A DNA stretch of 64,000 nucleotides. It comes from Suillus spraguei. Lineage: Eukaryota; Basidiomycota; Agaricomycetes; Boletales; Suillaceae. Below, piece by piece: positions 1 to 9,929 of the stretch (its first letter is position 1; every line of letters begins with the position of its first letter). The DNA lies in NCBI GenBank assembly GCA_016800925.1, contig JABCPU010000006.1, positions 1-64,000 on the forward strand. The letters run 5' to 3'. The position numbers were made by a program, and so were the translations under genes. Under the pieces are notes generated by a model that saw only the letters and a program-made list of their open reading frames with translations, ran no database searches and was not told the DNA's origin.

Positions 1-1
1 A

Positions 2-952
2 TCAGGTTGTCGAAACATCCAGCAATCAGTTGCGGAAACCAGAGCGGCTAGAAATCTAGTAGAAGAAGCTATCACCGACCTACAACAAACGCAGTCGAAC
101 CTTGCATCTCCTCGAACACCATCTCCTATCGAACAATCAACTTCATCACCTCCCGTCACGACCTCTCTTGATTGCCCTGATTGGTTGTATGAACCCTGCA
201 CAAAGGAGCAGTGCGAAGCCGCTAAACTATTAGGTATCCCCGCCACCGAATTGGTAACACTCGGTCCTCGACTTCGCGACCTTCATATCCATCCCCCTAT
301 GTCCATCCCATCATCATTCGGTCCTATGGATCCTGTCTCACCAGTCTTAGTAAAAGACTTTGGTATCACTTCTCCCTCTTCCTCAGCCGAACTTCTTACA
401 ATCGCTGAACGAGATGTCACCCCGGATCTCCCCATGTCGGCATACACTTTGTCCCCTGCTCAGCAAGCGCAACTCAAGCGTAACAACACTCTCGCCTTAA
501 AACGTATGAGGAAGAATAAGGGAAAGAAGCACGCCAGATCCACGAGCCCCACACCCATCATTTCTCCGTCACCCTTACGCAAGGTCCATTCCAACCCTGA
601 CGAGAATATGAAGTGCTGCATCTGTGGATTGCTAGGACATCGTCAAAAGAATTGTGCGGAATATCAGTGCAAGGTTTGCAGATATTGGTTGCCGACTCAT
701 TTGTCTCTCTATTGCCCTAAACGAGTTGGGCCTCCTCCCTTCGAGTTAACTTGGAAAGATGAAGGATTCTATGACGCACTTCACGCTTGGGAGCAGCAGC
801 TTGACGATGAATGCATTCAAGCAGAAAGGAGGAGAGATTCTAAACGACGCGCTGGCCTTGAAGAAGCCGCGTATATGAGGAGTGGGTCCTTTGCTGATGA
901 AGACTATGAGTGGAGTGATGATCCTGTTTACTATGCGAACCAAGATGAGTAA
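2..952 (+). CDS. 3'-terminal CCHC zinc-knuckle ORF of an LTR retroelement (5' end outside window)
   Basis: The reading frame is open from the first bases of the window and ends in TAA at 950-952. The first part is Ser/Thr/Pro rich, followed by a Lys/Arg-rich stretch. The C-terminal third has a CCHC knuckle (CCICGLLGHRQKNC), directly followed by a second Cys/His cluster (CKVCRYW...THLSLYC), then an acidic tail. It stops 32 bp before a family C LTR, with a purine tract (about 973-981) in between, so it is the last ORF of an LTR retroelement. A knuckle here is unusual, since Ty3/gypsy elements carry it in Gag near the 5' end. It may be an extra 3' ORF, or Gag in an internally deleted element. 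Its function beyond nucleic-acid binding is not visible. Confidence 0.6.
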   Translation, partial: SGCRNIQQSVAETRAARNLVEEAITDLQQTQSNLASPRTPSPIEQSTSSPPVTTSLDCPDWLYEPCTKEQCEAAKLLGIPATELVTLGPRLRDLHIHPPMSIPSSFGPMDPVSPVLVKDFGITSPSSSAELLTIAERDVTPDLPMSAYTLSPAQQAQLKRNNTLALKRMRKNKGKKHARSTSPTPIISPSPLRKVHSNPDENMKCCICGLLGHRQKNCAEYQCKVCRYWLPTHLSLYCPKRVGPPPFELTWKDEGFYDALHAWEQQLDDECIQAERRRDSKRRAGLEEAAYMRSGSFADEDYEWSDDPVYYANQDE

Positions 953-970
953 AGTCGGTGACTTTATGTA

Positions 971-981
971 TAAAAAGGGGG
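971..981 (+). other. Polypurine tract before 3' LTR
   Basis: The stretch TAAAAAGGGGG lies just before the TG of the LTR that starts at 985. This is the expected place for the plus-strand primer of reverse transcription, and it marks the LTR at 985-1459 as a true 3' LTR rather than a solo LTR. Confidence 0.6.
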
Positions 982-984
982 TAA

Positions 985-1459
985 TGTTACAATCGTACGT
1001 TCCCCTATTCATTTTCCTTTGTTCCTTTTACTTGTATATCTTGTCACGTGACTCTGACTCATATGCTCAACGCATTTGTACGATACATGCCTTCCTTATT
1101 AGGATATGCAGTTACATTCTCACGATTACCTGGTTTGTGCGCACATATTGGCCTATTTAAGCACAGTGTACTTGTAGTAGATTCCCTACTTTAATCTTAC
1201 TGGGTTTTACCTGGAATCTCCTTCGCTTAGGTCTCCAACCTAAGTCGTCTTGAATCGTCTCTAAGTCTAAGCACTCCTTAGCCTTAGTCTCTATTCTTGT
1301 GGATACCTCTTAGACTTGTCTTTGAGGCTGAACCCTCGATCGTACTTGGAACGCGTTCCTTGTACTTTCACCTTGTCCTCTTTTGGACATTGTAAGAACT
1401 CCCAGCAGACCGTCTGTGTCTTTTCACTGTCGCTGGTGACGCCACCCCAGTTTGTAACA
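985..1459 (+). repeat. Family C LTR, 3' LTR of the element at the left edge
   Basis: It starts TGTTACAATCGTACG and ends in CAGTTTGTAACA, about 475 bp. Near-identical copies are at 2561-3033 (reverse), 9121-9587 and 24895-25360. It is joined upstream to an internal region with a purine tract and downstream directly to the transposase gene of a Tc1-like element. The retroelement therefore inserted into that transposon, and its 5' LTR lies outside the window. Confidence 0.9.
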
Positions 1460-1650
1460 GTAAGCTTGGATGGACGTCCTCCACAAGAGTTTTCCTTGTC
1501 TGGGTGGCTTTCTTTGATGAACTTGGCCACAGTGGACTTGCATACTCCAGTTCTAGAGGAAATTTGGCGAGCAGAGAGGCCAGCATAAGACAGAGAGAGG
1601 ATATTATCTCTTTGAGCAGAGGAGATGGCTTTCATGGTGATTATGACTAT
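1460..1650 (-). pseudogene. Tc1/mariner-like transposase, N-terminal fragment split by LTR element
   Basis: The minus strand begins MKAISSAQRDNILSL and continues with a helix-turn-helix of the Tc1 type (GLSARQISSRTGVCKSTV), then GGRPSKLT. That is the first DNA-binding domain of Tc1-like transposases. Homology stops exactly at 1460, where a family C LTR ends, so the rest of the transposase, including the DDE domain, would lie beyond the inserted element outside the window. No catalytic residues are visible. The copy is broken here. Confidence 0.75.
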
Positions 1651-1997
1651 GATACATGAGATATTCTGGTTTATGTAGTTAGATATAGTCATAAAATAAC
1701 ATAATGACACCACTTTATAATTTATATAATAGTGGCATGATTTTTATGGTGTCATAAATAATGATTTATATAGTTTTAATATACACTCAAAAAACTGTCC
1801 ACATGAGTCATCATTTTATAAGCCTTATATCTCCACCATATCTCCGCCGATTCCCACGGTGTAGGGCTCAAATAAAAGCCCTGAAGCCATACTACAATGT
1901 GGTATAAGTATATCCTTGAGGAATTTGTTCATTCTCACACAATATCATAGATAGTGAAAAATGTCAAAACATGCGGACAGTTTTTTGAGCCACTGTA
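1460..1997 (-). mobile_element. Tc1/mariner-like element, right half with terminal inverted repeat
   Basis: It includes the transposase start and an AT-rich leader. Its outer end at 1964-1995 reads, on the minus strand, CAGTGGCTCAAAAAACTGTC, flanked by a TA dinucleotide (1996-1997), as expected for this superfamily. A related but inverted copy (CTCAAAAAACTGTCCACATG) sits at about 1787-1806, so the terminal 215 bp could alternatively be a small MITE. The element interrupts a Ty3/gypsy gag reading frame exactly at the TA. Confidence 0.65.
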
Positions 1998-2363
1998 GGT
2001 GTGGAGATCTCCAGTTCCTTGTTTGAGATCTCTGAGTTTTGTGAGTGCGGTTCCTTTGGTATCCACTGGTTCGAATGCTTCTTTGAAGCTCTTCATAAAA
2101 TCTGCCATTGTCCCATAACCGACTTTTTGTCCGGAAGTGTCGGTAGATTGGGCATGTTCGAGGAATTGTTCTTTCCATGACTTGGCATTCTTCTCGGTCA
2201 TGAAAGAAGTTATGAAAATGATCTTCTGCTTGTCAGTGGTATAAAGCTTTTCGTTGATGTCAAAGTGCAAATTGCACGACTGGATAAACTCGCGAGAGTT
2301 ATCACGATCTCCATCAAAACCGTTTGGTTGACCGATCTTGTACTCGAATTCTTTGGTCGACAT
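1998..2363 (-). pseudogene. Ty3/gypsy Gag, N-terminal 120 codons, truncated by Tc1-like insertion
   Basis: It starts with MSTKEFEYKIGQPNGFDGDR, a typical retrotransposon Gag opening (matrix/capsid-like Retrotrans_gag fold). Downstream come ITSFMTEKNAKSW, FKEAFEP and KLRDLKQGTGDLHTY, all recognisable Gag positions. The reading frame leaves Gag sequence at 1997, where the Tc1-like terminal repeat begins. Its 5' LTR is the reverse family C LTR at 2561-3033, leaving a leader of about 200 bp. The capsid C-terminus, zinc knuckle and pol are absent here. Confidence 0.75.
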
Positions 2364-2560
2364 GGTTGATGATTCTTCTGATGAGTTATACTTTCTCGGT
2401 GCCTACACGCGCTGTCTTGCTGTCCGTCAGGGCTTTTCTGTCAGGGGGCTTCCTCGTGACAATCTGCTCAGCGTATGCGTATGCTAGTCTGCTGATCTTA
2501 AGCAATCAGGGTTCGGGGTCGAAGACTGGATAGTCGACGATCAAGATGACTTTAATCTTT

Positions 2561-3033
2561 TGTTATGAACTAGGGTGGCGTCACCAGCGACAGTGAAAAG
2601 ACACAGACGGTCTGCTGGGAGTTCTTACAATGTCCAGAAGAGGACAAGGTGAAAGTACAAGGAACGCGTTCCGAATACGATCGAGGGTTCAGCCTCAAAG
2701 ACAAGTCTAAGAGGTATCCGCGAGAATAGAGACTAAGGCTAAGGAGTGCTTAGACTTAGAGACGATTCAAGACAACTTAGGTTGGAGACCTAAGCGAAGG
2801 AGATTCCAGGTAAAACCTAGTAAGATTAAAGTGAAGTATTTACTACAAGTACAACGTGCTTAAATAGGCCAATATGTGTGCACGGACCAAGGGAGACGTG
2901 AGAATGTAAGTGCGTATCCAAAGAAGGAAGGCAACTATAGTACAGATGCGTTGAGCATATGAGTCAGAGTCATGTTACGTAATATACAGGGTAAATGAAG
3001 TAAAAATGAATAGGGGCACGTACGATTGTAACA
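2561..3033 (-). repeat. Family C LTR, reverse orientation (5' LTR of the gag element)
   Basis: It is the reverse complement of the LTRs at 985, 9121 and 24895, with TGTTAC at 3033 and ...TAACA at 2561 when read on the minus strand. It lies upstream of the minus-strand gag at 2363. The outer flank (3034-3038, GGCAC) should be one half of a target duplication, and the partner lies outside the window. Confidence 0.85.
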
Positions 3034-3106
3034 GGCACAACTTGAGCAGCTATACATGCACGATGGACAGCATATCAATAAGTACGTTGTAGAATTCCAG
3101 TGACTT

Positions 3107-3332
3107 GCATCCCAAGTCCGGGGCTGGGGCGATGGTGCCCTGTGCTGGCAATTCTATAACGGACTTCCAGCTCACATCAAGGATGAAATCAGCTGCCAGG
3201 GCAAACCCACTACCCTGCCGGAATTTAAGACTCTTGCCCAGACCATTGATGCCTGGTACTGGGAACGCAAGGGAGAGATCTCCTGGGAGAGCAAATCCAC
3301 TTCATCCAACCAGTCTGCCAAATCCTCTGCCC
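3107..3332 (+). pseudogene. Gypsy Gag fragment interrupted by family B LTR
   Basis: The frame starting at 3107 reads WGWGDGALCWQFYNGLPAHI, then KDEISCQGKPTTL and LAQTIDAWYWERKGEIS, typical of the capsid C-terminal part of agaricomycete gypsy Gag. There is no start codon, and homology ends where the family B LTR begins at 3333. It is a relic without an intact ORF. Confidence 0.7.
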
Positions 3333-4100
3333 TGTCATATACTGTACATTCAGGTCCAGATCAGATCAGATCCATGGACATCCAGACACCCAATCTATAC
3401 AGTCCACCCATCCAATCCAGTTCACCTATCTGATCCACCCATCCACTCCAATCCATATCCATCCATATCCGATCCATATCCATATCCGACCCAATCCATC
3501 CATCCAATCCATGTCCATATCTGATCTGTGTCCATATCTGATCCATGCTCGTATCCGAAACTATTCCCGTGCACCTGCGCATTACTCCTTTTAGGTTATA
3601 CCTGTGTCCGGCTTTTGGTTATCTCTGCACCTCTGGCTTTTGGTTATCTCGACTTCCATCTTGATAAGATATTTCGTACAAGTCTTATTTCTGAGTTCAT
3701 AGCCTTGTGTTCCATTGTACTTACTAATGTGTTTTGCATGCCTCAGACATAGCCTCGGACTATCCTTACTTGCCTTCTGGCATGCTACCTACAGTATATA
3801 AACTTGTAGTACAACTCCTGCAGACCTCAGTCTGATCATTGCTTTCCTACTTCTGTATATTCCTTTGACTTCTGTATCTTGTTACCATGTCTATATAAAT
3901 CCGTTTCTGTTCTTACACTTAGGCTCTGGCCCTTGTAAGCTTCCAACTCAGACCTATGGGATCATTCCCTAGGCCGGAGCCTTGATCCTTTGTCCTATAT
4001 CCTTTTCGGACTTTGTCCGTTTCCTGTCACTCATCTGTTTCACCTCCGACTCTACCTTTGGTAGTCTTATCCTGTCTGTTTATATTCCAGACCTTGTCTG
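3333..4100 (+). repeat. Family B LTR, 3'-truncated copy
   Basis: It begins TGTCATATACTGTACATTC, matching the start of the complete family B LTR at 7377, and contains the same core promoter (ACAGTATATAAAC at 3791). The 5' part is expanded by an ATCCATATCCGATCC-like low-complexity stretch. Compared with the 709-bp copy, the last roughly 115 bp are missing, and the sequence runs straight into the family A LTR end at 4101. Confidence 0.65.
3355..3560. repeat. CCATAT/ATCCA low-complexity tract
   Basis: Irregular short repeats of ATCCATATC, GATCCATATC and CACCCATCCA lie within the 5' part of the family B LTR copy and account for its extra length. They contain no coding signal. Confidence 0.6.
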
Positions 4101-5037
4101 GTGTAAAGATGCAACCTAACCTGGGCTGTAGATAAACCACGGCCTAAGCTAGTATGTGAGTCTTGTGCTCTGTCTAGTCTGCTTCACTTGTGAGAACAAG
4201 AGCGTTCAACCCTAAAGGGGGATGCTAAGTTAGTATAGTTCAATAATGCCCAACCTGTGGTGCGAGAATGCCATCGGAGGTAGCGAGATGCTAGCAGTGA
4301 CCTCCGGTCTGTGGGAAACTTGCGGCAAAACTAGTGGTAAGCGTGGGAATGCGGTAGGCAAGCAGTAGCATGGACAGTAAAACTGCGGTAGTACGAGTGG
4401 TAAAACTGCGGTAAGCGTGGGAACTTCTGCAGTAAAACAAGCGGTAGTGTAGCGGTGAAGCGTGAGAAAGTGGTAGCGCTAGCGGTGAAGCGTGGGAAAA
4501 GCGGTAAAGAGCGGTAGTGTGTGCAGCAGTAAAGCAATTCTTAAGGAGACAGTGACTTCGGTTAAGGACTTTATTCAGTAGAGACAGTAGTGGTGACTAT
4601 TCCTAAGTACCATGTGTACTATAGGAGGGAAGTAAGAAATGAGTACAGGTACCTAGGAATTTTATATGAAAGGAATAGCTATGGAAATGGAAGGGATAGG
4701 ATTAACACACAGCAGACATGTAATAAGACTGCACTACAGCTTACAAAACATCATGTACTGGCAAGACTGGATGGACATAGGACGGACGGTAAATCTTGCT
4801 TGAGGATGCCAGATGTGTTCGTGGAGATTGCCGAAGATCACCACTTCGCAGGAAAGTTGCCGTAGTACAGCTGCAATGAGGCTTCCGGAGTGTGGAATGA
4901 TACCGTTAGATAGGGGTAACACATGGTAAAGTGTCATGGCAAGGGAGGGTGAAGCTGAAAGGTAAGGATAATGATAGCCATGTGACACCTATATGAAAAT
5001 GTGCCATTTCAAGCTCAGCATGAGTTTGTTCGTCACA
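4101..5037 (-). repeat. Family A LTR (3' LTR of the gag-only element)
   Basis: Read on the minus strand it starts TGTGACGAAC at 5037 and ends ...TCTTTACA at 4101, 937 bp. Its last 140 bp match 6906-7044 closely, and its first part matches the LTR start at 8580. It is rich in an iterated GCGGTA/TACCGC motif. Confidence 0.7.
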
Positions 5038-5633
5038 TCCCATGGCAACTTTAAATGCTGACTGTCCCCAGTCAGAGACATATACTCCAAATATTTGTCA
5101 GACCAATGCTTCATGAGTTTCCGAGGCGCAGGAAAGTGCGATAGCGTTACAGCCAGCATGGATATGCGAGCGCTTAGCTAGTGGTAGTAGCGTGGGAACT
5201 TAGCGGTGAGGTAGCGGTCACGGTAAGATGGTGAAATGCTAAGGAACAGTGGTATGGTGGGGCAGGTGCTGATGATGACATAGGCAAGGTTGCCGGAGTT
5301 ACTGAAGCGTGGGAACTTAGCGAGCAGTTACCGCTGGGTGCTGGTGATGCGAGCGTACAGTGCAGTGTCAGCGGTAGGCGTGGGAAAGTAGCAGTGGTAC
5401 AACAACAATGGCAATGTGATTAGCAAGATAGCTGCAGTGGTGGAAATCCTTGTGTCATGCAAAGACAACTTTCTAGCAAGATTACTGGACTGTGGGAACT
5501 CGCGAGCGGTAGCTGCTGGGTGCTGGTGGTGCTAGCGGACTGAGCGGTGTCAGCAGTAGGATAATGAATGATGCCGTTGGAGTTTCCGCTGGCGGGTATA
5601 TGTGCTTGGGTCTTTGATGCTTGACTTCTGGGG

Positions 5634-6810
5634 TTAGCTTCTTCTTCTGCAATGGAAACTGCATGATCTGCATTCATACTGCCGTAGCGCTATGCAAGTG
5701 CGCGATAGCCTGTGGTACTGTGGGACAATAGTTGGCGGACAACTAGCGGGCGGTAGGCCGCGCTTCGTCATCTGCTGCAAGAACGTATGCCAGTAGTTGA
5801 TAATAAACCTTCTAGCTGTAGTAAGGCTAGGAATGCGGTATGGCCAGGTAAGACCATCATCTTTGTGTATTAACGCAGCAGTCAACACATGGCAGTAGGC
5901 ACGTGCAGTCTGCGAGTTCAGCTGAATAGCTCCTGTGGTGAACATTTCTTTAGGTGTCAGCGGTAAACATGCAGTAACAGTTTGAGCAGTAAACATTGCT
6001 TCTGCGGTATGCATCGGCGCTTCTACTATACTATACCTTTCCAGTGATACTTCCATAACTTCTTCGCTATCAGCGCTAGCGGTCTGTGGTACTTCATCTT
6101 GAGAGCGTGTATGCTCCATGACCGTCAAGAGTTCTGTTGGTAAAATGTCAGTGCTAACCAAGTCAATTGCCATTTCGTCTGTTTCTTCTAGTGAGCGGTA
6201 TGCGTCGCTGTCTGTATGAATGGTGCAAAACATAGTGTCGTCAGTATAGTGTGCTTCATTTAGGGACAAACTTTCGTTGAGCACTTGGACTGGCAGAGAT
6301 GCCGTATCCTCACGTGGTAGTGCTGTCTTTACTTGGTGCCGTTAGCGATGGCTGAACCACCGGTAGTGCGGTATCTTCGAGCAGTAGTGATACTTGCTCA
6401 GTGGTAGTGATTTCCAATGCCATAACTTGTTGTGGTACATCAGCATCAGAGTGCTCAATAGCATTTCCCTGATAGGGGTCTGCCAGCAGAGTGACTGCTT
6501 CAGCGGTAACTGTGCGGTTGAACGTAATGGGACCACATTCAGGATACAAGTGCAAAATAGCGTTAGCAAAGTCTACAAAGCTGTTACCGTTGTATTCATC
6601 AAGACATTCCCATACTTCTGCTTTGTCAGGGTCTGCGTAGCATATAGCCGCCTTGATGTGTGCTTTATCAGCGATGCTGGCCAAGTCTGCCAGCTCATCT
6701 ACAGTAGTGAGGAACATTAGCAATTCTCTTGGGTTTCCATCGAAGTATGGTGCCGCTGCCGTGCAGCACAGTGGCATGCAAAATCTGTCAGACATACTTA
6801 TCAGTACCAT
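5634..6810 (-). pseudogene. Gag polyprotein of a gag-only gypsy element (frameshifted)
   Basis: The minus-strand frame starts at 6810. Near residue 22 it reads PYFDGNPRELLMFLTTVDEL, then KAEVWECLDEY and FANAILHLYPEC, the signature of agaricomycete gypsy Gag capsid. The frame stops at 6310 but resumes one frame over (about 6320 onward) to 5634 without loss of sequence, so a single frameshift splits it. A further frame change follows near 5680. No protease, reverse transcriptase, RNase H or integrase lies between the gag and the 3' LTR. The element would depend on another element for reverse transcriptase and integrase. Confidence 0.65.
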
Positions 6811-6882
6811 AGCAGTGCGGTAATAACTGCGGTGACAATTGTGCGGTAAGCGATTAAGACAAGAACAAAACTATACCAAAGG

Positions 6883-6905
6883 ACCCCCTCGTGGTGGGCT
6901 CCAGT
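6883..6905 (-). other. Candidate primer-binding site
   Basis: Directly after the LTR end (...TTTACA at 6906) the minus strand reads ACTGGAGCCCACCACGAGG. The TGG start and the position 1-2 bases past the LTR match a tRNA primer-binding site, fixing the orientation of the gag-only element. Confidence 0.5.
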
Positions 6906-8580
6906 TGTAAAGATACAACCTAACCTGGGCTGTAGATAAACCATGGCCTAAGCTAATATGTGAGTCTTGCGCTCCATCTAGTCTGCTTCACTTGTGAGAA
7001 CAAGAGTGTTCGACCCTAAAGGGGGATGCCTATTAGTATGGTCAAGTTCGAGTCAAACTTATGTGCAAAAGAAGCGTCGTGGTCTGTGGTAAGTTGCTGC
7101 GGTCAGCGATGATGCTGCCGGAACTAGCGTCGTGTGTAGCGGTGCTACCGTAGTCGAGATATAGTCAGAAACAGTTGTGTTGAGTGAGCGATGTTGAGTG
7201 ATGATATCAGTGGTAGCGGTAAGGTTGCGAGTGGTGCGAAGAAACAGTAAAGAAAGCTGCAGTACTTTCAGCAGTAAAGTAGCGGTGCGTGAGAAGTTCA
7301 GTCAAAATAACAGTCAAAAGTCCAGTGGTATGCCAGCGGTAACAGAGAACGAGCATGATAGATTAACGAGCGATAATGTCATATACCATACTTCTAATCC
7401 CAGATCCGATCACCCATCCGAATGTGCCCACTTCTTGCACCTTAACTCCCTTGTGTATATCTGCGTCTATCTCCTTTCGCCATTCCTCCTGTTTCCGGTA
7501 CTCCGGCTGTGTATATCTCTGTCCTGTGTCACTGATCTGTTACCTGTGTTCATTTCCAATTCATGCTTACTGATCCACTGTGCATTAACTAATAGACTTC
7601 CATTACACTTCGTACATAGCCCTCGGTCCCAGACTTGTTGATTATCCATATTAGATACTTACAGTATATAAACCACTTGTAGATCTCTGTAGAACCTTAG
7701 TTCGAATATCATCTTAGATTCTGCTCATTCTGCTTCCTCCGGGCTTGAGTCACTTTCTGCTCTAAGTCATCTTCCAAGGCTTGGGATTGATTCCTATAGT
7801 CTATATCTCCGACTCTATCTTCGGATAGTCTATCTCTGTCAGCTTTTAGTTAGGAACTCGTTCTGAAGCTAGTCTTAATCCTCATTCTATTCCTACGTTC
7901 TGGATAACCTTTGGACATATCATATCTGATACCTTCGGATGTCCGGATCCGTCACGCAACTCCTTCCGGATCTTCAGACATATACCTTCTCCCTGAAATA
8001 AGGGGCATTACTCAGGAAAGGGGCACAGTGCACGAACTGAGGCCAAAGCCCTTCGATCTCTCTCCCTTTGAGTATGGTCTTAACAGATAAGGAACTTTAA
8101 AGACTATGTCTACGACTGGGTGGATCCAGAGCTAGACAATAATCCTGACCTATAGTACATGCAATGGTGTAAAATCAGGTACTGTATCGTGCGGGGTACA
8201 CAGTGCTTATATCCTAATTTGTATGTACTCGGAATACTCTAGGCGAGATCAGTAGCGCTGGAGTGTAGTAACCGCTGTAAGTAAACATAGCACGAGGCAC
8301 TGTGGCACGAGCCACATGTAATAAGGCTTGCTGTGGAATCAGTGATAACAAACATAAAACAAACGACACACCAAATGGAGCTATGTGGATGCGGCAAGGA
8401 CATGGGAGGACATCAGTACATGGAATGTGGTGCGGCAGTCGGTACGGTGTGCGGTAAGCATGGGATGCTGCCGGTAATGCTAAAGGGGTAAGACGGCCAT
8501 GGACAAGTGGTAACTCCTATAGACATGAGATGAGTGTCGAAAGATGGGGTTTTAAGCCCAGCGCCAATATGTTCGTTACA
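6906..8580 (-). repeat. Family A LTR (5' LTR), interrupted by a solo family B LTR
   Basis: On the minus strand it starts TGTAACGAACATATTGGC at 8580 and ends ...TCTTTACA at 6906. The solo family B LTR at 7377-8085 and its duplicated GATAA split it. Without that insertion the LTR is about 960 bp, like its partner at 4101-5037. The candidate primer-binding site and the gag follow on the minus strand. Confidence 0.7.
7377..8085 (+). repeat. Solo family B LTR with 5-bp target duplication
   Basis: It starts TGTCATATACCATACTTC and ends ...GGTCTTAACA, 709 bp, and contains a TATA core ACAGTATATAAACC at 7661. The flanks are identical: GATAA at 7372-7376 and GATAA at 8086-8090. Removing it restores a continuous family A LTR, so this is a clean insertion followed by LTR-LTR recombination. 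Confidence 0.9.
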
Positions 8581-8633
8581 CCGGTTGAGCTTGATGCTCT
8601 CTGCAAGTTCCTAGATGAGAACATTGCAGCCAG
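8581..8633 (+). pseudogene. 53-bp relic of a gypsy pol gene between two LTRs
   Basis: The spacer between the two divergent family A LTR ends translates as PVELDALCKFLDENIAAS. It resembles the segment just before the gypsy reverse transcriptase fingers, where a hydrophobic and acidic LxxLxxFLDENL motif is typical. It is too short for certainty. Confidence 0.45.
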
Positions 8634-9864
8634 TGTAACGAACATATTGGCACTGGGCTTAAAACTCTATCTTGTGGTGCACATCTCACATCTATAGGAA
8701 TCTCCACCAGTCCAAAGGCCGTCTTACCCCTTTTAGCATTGCCGGCGGCATCCCACGCTTACCGCACACCATACCGACAGCCGCACCATGTTCCATGTAC
8801 CAATGTCCTTCCATGTCCTTGCCGTGTCTGCATAGCTCCATTTGGTGCATAGTTTATACATGACCATTTATCACTGATTCCACAGCAAGCCTTATTACAT
8901 GTTGCCTCGTGCCGCAGCCGCCTCATGCTAGGTTTTCATACAGCGGTTACTGCACACATGATACAGTACCTTATTTTCACCGTACTATAGGTCAGGATTA
9001 GTGTCTAGCTCTGGATCTACCCAGTAGTGGACATAGTCTTTAAAGTTCTTTACTGCTCATTAATCAATTATGCTCGTACACCAAGTACCGCTGGCACACC
9101 GCTAGCTTCTTGACCCCTATTGTTACAATCGTACGTGCCCCTATTCATTTTCCCTTTTGTTCCTTACTTGTATATCTCATCACATGACTCTGATTCATAT
9201 GCTCAACGCATTTGTACAATACATGCCTTCCTTATTAGGATACGCAGTTACAGTTACTTGGTCTGTGCGTACATATCGGCCTATTTAAGCATAGTGTACT
9301 TGTAGTAGATTCCCTACTTTAATCTTACTGGGTTTTACCTGGAATCTCCTTTGCTTAGGTCTCCAACCTAAGTCGTCTTGAATCGTCTCTAAGTCTAAGC
9401 ACTCCTTAGCCTTAGTCTCTATTCTTGCGGATACCTCTTAGACTTATCTTTGAGGCTGAACCCTTGATCGTACTCGGAACACGTTCCTTGTACTTTCACC
9501 TTGTCCTCTTCTGGACATTGTAAGAACTCCCAGCAGACCGTCTGTGTCTTTTCACTGTCGCTGGTGACGCCACCCCAGTTCGTAACACCTATTCTGACTG
9601 AACTTCACGCTCACTGCTGCTTTACCGCTGAAAGTACTGCAGCCATCTTTACTGTTTCTTCACACCGCTCACAACCTTGCCGCTACCGCTGACTGTATTG
9701 CTCGTTATTGTTCACTCGATGCTATGTTTTCAAGCATTATCTCAACCACAGTAGCACTGCTACATACAACGCTAGTCCCAGCGGCATCATCACTGACTGT
9801 GGCAACTTACCGCTGACTACAATGCTATATTTGCATATTGGTTTGACTTGAACTTGACTATACT
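8634..9864 (+). repeat. Family A LTR, partial, head-to-head with 6906-8580
   Basis: It starts TGTAACGAACATATTGGC and is colinear, in inverse orientation, with 8580 down to 7045. It is interrupted by the solo family C LTR at 9121-9587. Homology ends at ACTATACT (9857-9864), next to the KDZ element, so the last roughly 140 bp of the LTR are missing. Confidence 0.7.
9121..9587 (+). repeat. Solo family C LTR with target duplication CCTAT
   Basis: It starts TGTTACAATCGTACGTGCCC and ends CAGTTCGTAACA, 467 bp. The flanks CCTAT (9116-9120) and CCTAT (9588-9592) are identical. Removing it makes the family A LTR continuous. Confidence 0.92.
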
Positions 9865-9929
9865 GAGCCCCTTCAGTGACAAACTCCGTACTATACAGGT
9901 CACCTGACCCACATAATATCCCGTCAAAG

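Larger units (their letters stand above)
4101..8580 (-). mobile_element. Non-autonomous gag-only gypsy-like retrotransposon (family A)
   Basis: Two long family A LTRs flank about 1.9 kb containing only a Gag ORF and GCGGTA-rich sequence. No target duplication is seen (flanks TCTGG and CCGGT), so the insertion site has been rearranged. The structure resembles TR-GAG or LARD-type parasites of gypsy elements. Confidence 0.6.
7045..9864. repeat. Long inverted repeat (arms about 0.8 kb net)
   Basis: The left arm (7045-8580) pairs with the right arm (8634-9864) once the solo LTR in each arm is removed; the spacer is 53 bp. Examples of paired sequence are AAGTACTGCAG and CAATATGTTCGTTACA. Transcription through it could give a long hairpin RNA. 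Confidence 0.8.

Noticed and set aside
3105..3524. A 139-codon plus-strand frame over the gag relic
   Set aside because: The Gag similarity is in the neighbouring frame; this one is a shadow running into low-complexity DNA.
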